From a bacterium (GTDB lineage: Bacteria > Planctomycetota > B15-G4 > JADJEK01), in NCBI GenBank assembly GCA_030428825.1, contig JAUIEL010000243.1:1-9171 (forward strand): a stretch of DNA of 9,171 nt. Direction: 5' to 3'. This document shows, piece by piece, positions 1 to 6,055 of this stretch (position 1 is the stretch's first letter; every line of letters begins with the position of its first letter). The position numbers and the translations under genes were made by a program. The notes beneath the pieces are model-generated. The model was given only the letters and a program-made list of their open reading frames with translations. It did not search any database and was not told the DNA's origin.

Positions 1-2
1 CC

Positions 3-1187
3 CACGACCTCAGCTCCGCCCGGTTCGGTCCCGACGGCCTCCGAAAACACCGGAGCCCCCGTCTCGACCTCGATTCCGTGTACGGGAGCGGACGCCGGCT
101 CGCCCCCTGGCTGTTCGAGGGAGCGCGTTTCGTCACCGGAGGAAGGGCCGATCCGCTCCGGGGCGCGGCCCGCGACCTCGACCTCGTCCGGACCTGGCCG
201 GGCAAGGCGGTCGTCACCGAGCCGCGGAACGACGAGAACGTCATGATCTCGCAGCTGCATCTCGCGATCCTCCACGCGCACAACGCGTGGCTCGACCGGA
301 CCGCGGTCGATCTCGGCTTCCGGGAGGCCGGAAGGACCGTACGTCACGCCGTCCAGTGGCTGACCGTGAACGACTACCTGCCCCGTGTGCTGCACGAGTC
401 GTCGCGGCAGGAGCTCGAGGACGTGCAGAGCGACCCCGCGGCGTGGCTCTCCGGGAAGCGGCTCCGCGACCCGAAGCGGCCGTTCCGGATCCCGCTGGAG
501 TTCCTCCTCGCCGGGTTCCGCTTCGGTCACAGCATGGTGCGCTCCCGCTACGCGTTGAACGAGAGGGTCTTCCCCCCGGGGCTGGTGCGTTCCGATCCTC
601 TCGGGGATCCCAACAAGGACCTCTTCGGCGATCGGGACCTCCCCGACGACTGGACGATCGACTGGTCGTTCTTCTTCCCGAGCCGCGACCCCGCGGCGCG
701 CGCGCCGCAGCCGTCGCGCCGCATCGACACCCGGATCACCCGCGAGTTCTCCCTCTTCCCGCGGGCGATCGCACCCCACCTCCCGCTCCCCGAGGGAGAG
801 CGCTGGGTCTCCCTCGCGTACGTCACCCTCTGCCGGGGGGAGCAGCTCGGCCTGGCGGACGGTCGTTCGGTCGCGGACGCCGTCTCCGTGAGGACGGACA
901 CCTCCCCGGCGACCACGTCGGAGGGGGCGTTCGCCGAGCGGCGCCCCCTCTGGTACGCGTTGCTGCACGAGGCCGAACTCGAGGGAGGGACGAGCCTCGG
1001 CCCGGTCGGCTCGCGCCTCGTCCTCGACGTCGTGCTCGGCGCGATCCTCTCCGACCCGGACTCGTATCTGCTGACCGCGACCCCGTGGTCGCCGACGACG
1101 ATCGGGTTCCCGGCCGACTTCACGGTGGGAGACCTCGTTCGGTTCGGGCAGAAGGCGGGCGAGGAGCACTCGCCGCCGAGAGCGTGA
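3..1187 (+). CDS. animal-type (myeloperoxidase-superfamily) heme peroxidase, 5' part outside window
   Basis: This is the C-terminal 394 residues of a heme peroxidase that uses H2O2 to oxidise halides or organic substrates. The frame is open from the left edge; the first start-like codon (GTG at 78) lies inside the conserved LDLDSVYG motif (codons from about 63), so it is not the true start. Visible motifs are PRNDEN (222-239), whose Arg aligns with the catalytic Arg and whose first Glu aligns with the heme-ester Glu of myeloperoxidase; the QLHLAILHAHN helix after it; and FRFGHSMVR (about 516-542), whose His (528-530) is the proximal heme ligand. The upstream GQ..DHD distal segment is missing or only just entered: an HD pair is encoded at 3-8, but alignment of that pair is ambiguous. 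The TGA at 1185-1187 is 36 bases from the convergent sigma-factor stop. Bacterial members are often secreted, but the signal region is not visible here. The family call is firm; substrate is unknown. Confidence 0.9.
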   Translation, partial: HDLSSARFGPDGLRKHRSPRLDLDSVYGSGRRLAPWLFEGARFVTGGRADPLRGAARDLDLVRTWPGKAVVTEPRNDENVMISQLHLAILHAHNAWLDRTAVDLGFREAGRTVRHAVQWLTVNDYLPRVLHESSRQELEDVQSDPAAWLSGKRLRDPKRPFRIPLEFLLAGFRFGHSMVRSRYALNERVFPPGLVRSDPLGDPNKDLFGDRDLPDDWTIDWSFFFPSRDPAARAPQPSRRIDTRITREFSLFPRAIAPHLPLPEGERWVSLAYVTLCRGEQLGLADGRSVADAVSVRTDTSPATTSEGAFAERRPLWYALLHEAELEGGTSLGPVGSRLVLDVVLGAILSDPDSYLLTATPWSPTTIGFPADFTVGDLVRFGQKAGEEHSPPRA

Positions 1188-1200
1188 AACCCGAGACCCT

Positions 1201-1221
1201 CGCGGCCCGGCGTCCGCCGCG
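1201..1221. terminator. weak hairpin in the 36-base convergent gap
   Basis: CGCGGC at 1201-1206 can pair with GCCGCG at 1216-1221 around a 9-base loop. It sits between the stops of the peroxidase and the sigma factor, where a bidirectional terminator would be expected. No T tract follows on either strand, and a 6-bp GC stem arises easily by chance in this composition. Confidence 0.2.
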
Positions 1222-1223
1222 CG

Positions 1224-1802
1224 TCAGCCGCGCCCCGCGGCGTCGCGCTCGAGGCGGAGGGAGAGTTCGGCGCGGGCGCGGGAGAGGAGCATCCGCGTCG
1301 CGTTGAGCGGACGGTCCATGCGGCGGGCGATGTCGTGGTGGGAGAGGCCGTCGACCAGGCGGAGTCGCAGCACCTCGCGGTGGTCCTCGCGGAGCGTCGC
1401 GAGCGCGGCCTCGACGCGCGCGAGCTGCTCGGCGGTGACGACCTGGCCGCTCGGCGTCGGTGTCGGCGACGGGAGCTCGTCCGGCAGCTCGTGCACCCGA
1501 CCGGCGCCGCGTTTTTGCGCGCCGAGCTGACGCGACTTCCGGCGGACGCCGTTCTCGACCACGCGCCGCGTCCACGCCTCGAACGCCGCGCCCGACGACT
1601 CGCGGAACGAGGAGATGCCGCGGACGATGTCGACGTAGCAGCTCTGCAGGACGTCGGAGACGGAGAGGCGCGCCTTCATCTGCCGCCCGAGGAGGCTGCC
1701 GGTGTAGCGGCGCATGCGGCCGTGGTTGCGGGTCAGGAGCGACTGGAGCGCGGAGCGATCTCCCGCGCGGGCCCTCTCGATGTCGCGTTCGAGCTCGCTC
1801 AC
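1224..1802 (-). CDS. ECF-type RNA polymerase sigma factor, Planctomycete-like subfamily
   Basis: A 192-residue sigma factor that would direct core RNA polymerase to a dedicated promoter set. Sigma region 2 spans about residues 24-91, including SVSDVLQSCYVDI (47-59) and FEAWTRRVVENGVRRKSR (74-91). A Pro/Ser/Thr-rich linker follows (107-119), then sigma region 4 (about 127-185) with LREDHREVLRLR and the helix-turn-helix LSHHDIARRMDRPLNATRMLLSRAR. Length is normal for the class. The overall pattern resembles the Planctomycete-restricted family TIGR02984, from memory rather than a search. The GTG start at 1802 is chosen because AGAGGAGG lies 5 bases upstream; longer readings of the frame run into low-complexity Arg-rich sequence. 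The gene is divergent from the exported protein and kinase operon, and no anti-sigma factor gene is adjacent. The usual acidic D-A-E-D stretch of region 2.2 reads S47-V-S49-D50 here, which suggests control by phosphorylation from the nearby kinase (inference). Confidence 0.9.
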   Translation of the reverse strand: MSELERDIERARAGDRSALQSLLTRNHGRMRRYTGSLLGRQMKARLSVSDVLQSCYVDIVRGISSFRESSGAAFEAWTRRVVENGVRRKSRQLGAQKRGAGRVHELPDELPSPTPTPSGQVVTAEQLARVEAALATLREDHREVLRLRLVDGLSHHDIARRMDRPLNATRMLLSRARAELSLRLERDAAGRG

Positions 1803-1807
1803 GACGG

Positions 1808-1815
1808 CCTCCTCT
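1808..1815 (-). promoter_or_regulatory. strong ribosome binding site deciding the sigma-factor start
   Basis: On the minus strand this reads AGAGGAGG, nearly a full anti-Shine-Dalgarno match, ending 5 bases before the GTG at 1802. It fixes the start of the sigma factor inside a much longer open frame. Confidence 0.75.
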
Positions 1816-1933
1816 CGGCCCCCGAGGATACACGCGAATCGCCGCGCGGCGGGGAGAAAGCCGGACCCCGAAGACGCCGTCGGGCTCGCTCGGAACGCGG
1901 TTGCCCGAAGGTCGATCCGATTCCGTTCGAGAA

Positions 1934-1952
1934 TCACGGTTACATTCCGTGA
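1934..1952. repeat. perfect inverted repeat TCACGG-N7-CCGTGA, candidate operator
   Basis: TCACGG (1934-1939) and its exact reverse complement CCGTGA (1947-1952) flank the 7-base AT-rich spacer TTACATT. The 19-base symmetry suits a dimeric regulator or a promoter element. It lies 132 bases from the sigma-factor start and 106 from the start of the exported protein. A 6-bp arm can arise by chance; its location in the only AT-richer part of the spacer is the argument for it. Confidence 0.35.
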
Positions 1953-2046
1953 CGCCTTGCACCGTCCTCGATGGAGGTGTCCGTCGACGGTCCCCGGCCG
2001 CCGAGGCGCCACGATCGCTCCCGAGTCGAGAGAAACCCCCGAGACC

Positions 2047-2050
2047 AGGA
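2047..2050 (+). promoter_or_regulatory. short ribosome binding site for the exported protein
   Basis: AGGA lies 7 bases before the ATG at 2058 and 10 before a second ATG at 2061. It favours 2058 over an in-frame ATG at 1971, which would add a charged, low-complexity extension. Confidence 0.5.
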
Positions 2051-2057
2051 ACAGCCC

Positions 2058-3221
2058 ATGATGTGCAGCGCCCCCCTCCTCTTCGTGCTGTCGTCGCTCG
2101 CCTTCGCGACGACCGATCTGTCGATCACCGGTCACGGCCTCGGGTCGCCCGCCTCCGCCGGCGGTTTCGAGACGCTGACGGGGACCTCGAAGGGGCGCAT
2201 CCGGGTGGCCGCGGACCAGGGGGCCTGGAACCTGCTGTTCGTCGACGTCACCCTGCGCGCACCGAATCCCCAGAGCACGCAGGACGTGAACGACGCCGCG
2301 GTCCATCTCGGGAACCACCCCTGGCTGACCCCGCACCAGTCGACCGTCGGCGCGACGCTCGCGCCGTCGCTGGCCGGTCTGGTCGACGCCCAGGACCTCG
2401 CGACCGCGAGCGGCGCCGCGCTCTGGCTCGACCCCGCGCTCGTGATCGAGCAGGTCGCGGCGGCGGCGACGGCCGAGCCGGACTTCGTGAAGCAGCTCGG
2501 GCAGCCGGTGCTCGCCCAGCGGAACGACCTGACGTGGTGCACGCAGTTCCCGACCTGGACCGCGTCGCCGATCGCGGACTACTGGCTGACGACGTTCTCC
2601 CACCCCGGCGGTTACGGGCCGGCCACGACGTTCGACGTGATCGACTGGACCCGCCTCCTCGAGAACGCGGCGGTCAAGAAGATCGGCGCCGCGGCGTGGC
2701 GGCAGTTCGCGCGCGGGGGAGGACTGAACGACACCGCGGCGTTCGGCCTCGAGCTGCGCGTCCAGGCGGTGAGCCTGCAGGGGAACCCGATCCCGGCCGC
2801 CCTCTCGACGGCCGAGGCGACACCGGGCCTCGTGACGGCGAACCAGGAGAAGCCGCACTTCAAGATCTCCCAGCCGATCACGATCGCGATCCCGTTCATC
2901 CCGCCGTTCCTCCCCTCGGCGTCGATCCCGTACGAGCCCGGCGTCCTCGACCCGACCCTCGGCGCCGGCACGATGGTCGCCGCGATCGGCCGGATGACGT
3001 CGGCCACGCACGCCGTCTTCCCGTCGGAGACCGAATCCCTCTCCACCCCGCTCTTCCGCTGGCCCGCGCCGGAGGGGCCGCTGGCGTTCTTCGAGATCCC
3101 GCCCGGCGCGACGAAGGGACACGTCCGGTTCGAGGACCTGGTCGGCGTCCACGAGTCCGAGGCGTGTCCGATCGAGGGGTTCGACTGGGATCCGATCGAC
3201 CCGTCGGACCCGGCCGACTGA
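2058..3221 (+). CDS. exported protein of unknown family, first gene of kinase operon
   Basis: A 387-residue protein that I do not recognise. The start at 2058 is preceded by AGGA and gives an N-terminus MMCSAPLLFVLSSLAFA followed by TTDLS, which looks like a short signal peptide with an AFA cleavage site. It is odd in lacking any Lys or Arg before the hydrophobic core; starting at 1971 would supply charges but with poorer translational context. The mature part is Trp-rich (10 Trp), has only two Cys (161 and 370, which could form a disulfide), and includes HLGNHPWLTPHQS, an LTWCTQFPTWT segment and a hydrophobic Pro-rich IAIPFIPPFLP stretch near 280. The C-terminus is acidic. No catalytic motif is evident. 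The kinase gene begins 25 bases after the stop, so they are probably co-transcribed. A role as periplasmic or surface partner of that kinase is a guess from position only. Confidence 0.75.
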   Translation: MMCSAPLLFVLSSLAFATTDLSITGHGLGSPASAGGFETLTGTSKGRIRVAADQGAWNLLFVDVTLRAPNPQSTQDVNDAAVHLGNHPWLTPHQSTVGATLAPSLAGLVDAQDLATASGAALWLDPALVIEQVAAAATAEPDFVKQLGQPVLAQRNDLTWCTQFPTWTASPIADYWLTTFSHPGGYGPATTFDVIDWTRLLENAAVKKIGAAAWRQFARGGGLNDTAAFGLELRVQAVSLQGNPIPAALSTAEATPGLVTANQEKPHFKISQPITIAIPFIPPFLPSASIPYEPGVLDPTLGAGTMVAAIGRMTSATHAVFPSETESLSTPLFRWPAPEGPLAFFEIPPGATKGHVRFEDLVGVHESEACPIEGFDWDPIDPSDPAD

Positions 3222-3233
3222 CCGCGCCGGCCC

Positions 3234-3238
3234 GGAGG
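3234..3238 (+). promoter_or_regulatory. ribosome binding site supporting a TTG start for the kinase
   Basis: GGAGG ends 8 bases before the TTG at 3247. No ATG or GTG with comparable spacing precedes the kinase domain, so TTG is the best-supported start. Confidence 0.65.
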
Positions 3239-3246
3239 CCTCGCGC

Positions 3247-6033
3247 TTGGACTCGACCCCGCCGCCGTCCTCACCACGTCGTCGACCGGACGATCCGGCG
3301 GACGGTCCGCCCCTCGGGGACGTCGACGAGGAGCGGCTGCTCGACCTGCTCGAGCGATGCTTCCTGGAGCTCGAGGCGGGCGGCGAGCCGGACGTCGACG
3401 CGATCTGCGGCGGCGACGCGGAGCTGGCGGCGCGGCTCCGCTCGCTGATCGCGCGCGAGCGCGACTGGACGGCCGGCGTCGACCCCGAGCCGCCGGGCGA
3501 AGTCCCCGCGCGGCTCGGCCGGTACGAACTCCTCTCCGAGCTCGGCCGCGGCGGCATGTCCGTGGTCCATCGCGCGTACGACCCCGAGCTCGACCGCGAG
3601 GTCGCGCTGAAGGTGCTGCGCGCGCCGGTCGACCGGGACGACCCGCTCCGTGCGCGCTTCCGTCGCGAGGCGGAGATCACCGCCGCGCTCGAGCACCCGC
3701 ACATCGTCCCGATCCACGAGGTCGGCGAGGACGGCGGCTTCCTGTTCCTCGTGATGAAGCTCCTCGCCGGGCCGAGCCTCGCCGCCGCCGGACCGCTCCC
3801 CCCGCGGGAGGTCGCGCGGATCGGCGCCGGCCTCTGCCGCGCCCTGAACGAGGCGCACCTCTCCGGCGTGATCCACCGCGACGTGAAGCCGTCGAACGTC
3901 CTCCTCGACGGGGGCGAACCGGTCCTGCTCGACTTCGGGCTGGCGTACGGCCTCGGAGACGTCCGGCTCACCCAGGCCGGGACCGCGGCGGGGACCGTCC
4001 TGTACATGTCGCCGGAACAGGTCGCCGGCCGCGTCGCCCTCGACCCGCGGACGGACGTCTACTCGCTCGGGGTCACGCTGTACGAGGCGGCGGAAGGGCG
4101 CCCGCCGATCCCGCGGGAGACGCCCCTGCCGGAGATCCTGCGCCGGATCGAACTCCACGACGCGCCCGCGACCCGACGGCTCGGCCGCGACCGCGACCTC
4201 GAGACGATCCTCCGCCGCGCCATGCGGAAGGACCCCGACCACCGGTACGGGACGGCCCTCGAGATGGCCGAGGATCTCGAGCGGTACCTCCGCGGCGAAC
4301 CGATCCTCGCCGCGCCGAGCTCGCTCACGAGCCGGCTCCTCCTCCTCTCCCGCCGGCACCGCGCCGCCTCGATCCTCGCGGTCGCGCTCGGCGCCGTCAT
4401 CCTGCTGCTGCTCGGCGCGCTCGGGACCGGCCGGTACGCACAGCGCCGCCTCTTCGACGCCGACCTCGCCCGCGCGCACGAACTCCTCGTCCGCGACGGC
4501 GACCCGGCCCGGGCCCGGGAGCTCCTCCAGTCGCTCCGGTCGCGCGGCGACGGCGAACGGGTCGAATCGCTGGAGAGGGCGTGCGCGGCGCACGAGGCGC
4601 TGGAGCGGTTCTTCGACGTGGTGCACGAGATCGACGCCACGCGCTCGGTCTACGACGCGACGGCGCTGGAGGGGCGGATGGAGCGGCTCCTCGAGTCCGG
4701 CGCGCTCGAGGTCCGCCGTCCGTGGTCCGACTGCGTGCTGGCGCTCGCGCTCCACCACCTCGGCGAGACCGACGACGCCCGCGACCGACTGGCGGAGGCG
4801 GCGGCGCGACGCGAGACGCGGGCGGTCGTCGCCCTCCGCGCCCTCGTCGACGGCGCCGACCCCGCGGCGGCGATCGAGGCGCTCGCCCCCGCGCCCTCGG
4901 ACGTGGAGGACGCCTCGGCGCGCGACGCGGCGGACGACCACGTGCTCGTCGCCGTCGCGCTCCGCCTCGCCGACGCGCCGCCCCCGGCGATCCGGCGCGA
5001 GATCGAGCGGGCGATGGAACGGCGGCGCGACCACGACCGGGCGCGCGAGGCGCTGGCGCTCCTCGAGCGCCGGGAGGGGAACCACGCGAAGGCGCTCGGC
5101 CTCTTCCTCGGACTGGTGACCCCCGACGGATACCGGCCGGTGACCCTCCTGCATCAGGCGTACGAGGCCCTCCTCCTCGGCGACCTCGACCAGGCGTCGC
5201 GCTGCCTCGAGCAGGTCCCGGCCCTCCACCGCGACGCGCGCCACGCGCTGATGACGTCCCAGGTCGCGAGGCGACGAGGCCGGGTCGACGAGGCGCTCGA
5301 CCTGTCGGAGGCGGCGTGCCGGCGCTGGCCCGACGACGGGGAGCTCCGCGCCGAGCTCGGGAACGCCCTCCTCTCCTCGGGCGAGACCGCGCGCGCGACC
5401 GAGTCGTTCCGCGCCGCGCTCGCGGCCGGACCGCGCACGTTCGTCCGCGAGCGCGTGGAGGGGACGCTCGCGGCGTGCGAGCTCCGCGAGCTCCTCACGA
5501 CCGCGCCGCGCGGACGGGACATCGGCGCCGAGCTGCTCGCCCGAGCCGCCCGGTGGTCCGCGGCGGCCGAGCGCGCCGGCGATCCGGTCGCGGCCTCCGA
5601 CCTCCACCTCGTCGTCGCCCGGGCCCGCCGCCTCCTCGGCCGACACGCGGAGGCGTGGGACGCGCTCGACCGGGCGATCTCCTCCGACCCGGAGAACGCG
5701 GCGGCCAGCACGACGTTCGCGCTCTGGGCGGCGGAGCGTGCGATCAACGCCCGGATGCGCGGGGCGACCGACGCCCCGGAGGAGGGCGACGCGCTCCGCC
5801 GGGCCGAACGGTACGTCGACGCGATCGTCCGGGGCGCGCGCCCGGCCGGCGCGCGCGCGCTCCCCGACCAGTGCCGGCAGGACGCGTGGTACGCCTCGTT
5901 CCTCCTCGCGTGGTGCCGGGGCGACGCCGCCGCGCTCGAGCGGACGCTCGAGCTCCTCCCGGACGAGGCCCCGTACTACTGGACGTCCCAGCGCGACTCG
6001 ATCGATCAGCTCCTCGAGACGCGGCCCCGCTGA
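3247..6033 (+). CDS. transmembrane Ser/Thr protein kinase with TPR-like C-terminal domain
   Basis: A 928-residue Hanks-type kinase that should phosphorylate Ser/Thr in cytoplasmic targets. Residues 1-91 form an acidic leader with a helical segment (about 27-73) of a kind often seen before Planctomycete kinases. The kinase domain runs from about 93 to 352: Gly-rich loop GRGGMSVV (100-107), ATP Lys122, C-helix Glu141, catalytic HRDVKPSN with Asp212, DFG at 229-231, SPE at 255-257 and DVYSLG at 270-275. All key residues are present, so it should be active. One membrane helix lies at about 373-395. The remaining 530 residues are Ala/Leu/Arg/Glu-rich helical repeats resembling TPRs, clearest at 634-658, 666-725 and 786-822, and would lie across the membrane from the kinase. 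No PASTA repeats occur. It follows the exported protein by 25 bases and ends 22 bases from the convergent gene. The sigma factor at 1224-1802 is its most likely partner (inference). Confidence 0.93.
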   Translation: MDSTPPPSSPRRRPDDPADGPPLGDVDEERLLDLLERCFLELEAGGEPDVDAICGGDAELAARLRSLIARERDWTAGVDPEPPGEVPARLGRYELLSELGRGGMSVVHRAYDPELDREVALKVLRAPVDRDDPLRARFRREAEITAALEHPHIVPIHEVGEDGGFLFLVMKLLAGPSLAAAGPLPPREVARIGAGLCRALNEAHLSGVIHRDVKPSNVLLDGGEPVLLDFGLAYGLGDVRLTQAGTAAGTVLYMSPEQVAGRVALDPRTDVYSLGVTLYEAAEGRPPIPRETPLPEILRRIELHDAPATRRLGRDRDLETILRRAMRKDPDHRYGTALEMAEDLERYLRGEPILAAPSSLTSRLLLLSRRHRAASILAVALGAVILLLLGALGTGRYAQRRLFDADLARAHELLVRDGDPARARELLQSLRSRGDGERVESLERACAAHEALERFFDVVHEIDATRSVYDATALEGRMERLLESGALEVRRPWSDCVLALALHHLGETDDARDRLAEAAARRETRAVVALRALVDGADPAAAIEALAPAPSDVEDASARDAADDHVLVAVALRLADAPPPAIRREIERAMERRRDHDRAREALALLERREGNHAKALGLFLGLVTPDGYRPVTLLHQAYEALLLGDLDQASRCLEQVPALHRDARHALMTSQVARRRGRVDEALDLSEAACRRWPDDGELRAELGNALLSSGETARATESFRAALAAGPRTFVRERVEGTLAACELRELLTTAPRGRDIGAELLARAARWSAAAERAGDPVAASDLHLVVARARRLLGRHAEAWDALDRAISSDPENAAASTTFALWAAERAINARMRGATDAPEEGDALRRAERYVDAIVRGARPAGARALPDQCRQDAWYASFLLAWCRGDAAALERTLELLPDEAPYYWTSQRDSIDQLLETRPR

Positions 6034-6055
6034 GCCTCGGCCCGCCCGCCGCCGG

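Larger units (their letters stand above)
1803..2057. promoter_or_regulatory. divergent intergenic regulatory region
   Basis: This 255-base region separates the sigma factor (leftward) from the exported protein and kinase genes (rightward), so it should hold promoters for both. I see no convincing -35/-10 pair of the housekeeping type on either strand. The part from about 1912 to 1953 is the least GC-rich stretch and contains the TCACGG-N7-CCGTGA inverted repeat. No small gene with a ribosome site was found in it. Autoregulation by the sigma factor is plausible but not shown. Confidence 0.5.

Noticed and set aside
1803..4007. N-terminal extension of the sigma factor to a 927-residue protein.
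   Set aside because: The extension is antisense to the exported protein and kinase genes and Arg/Ser-rich; AGAGGAGG and GTG at 1802 give a normal-length sigma factor.
3271..5646. A long minus-strand open frame (791 codons) opposite the kinase gene.
   Set aside because: It is antisense to a clear kinase with intact motifs; high GC depletes stops in such frames. Its translation is Arg/Glu/Val-rich without a recognisable domain.
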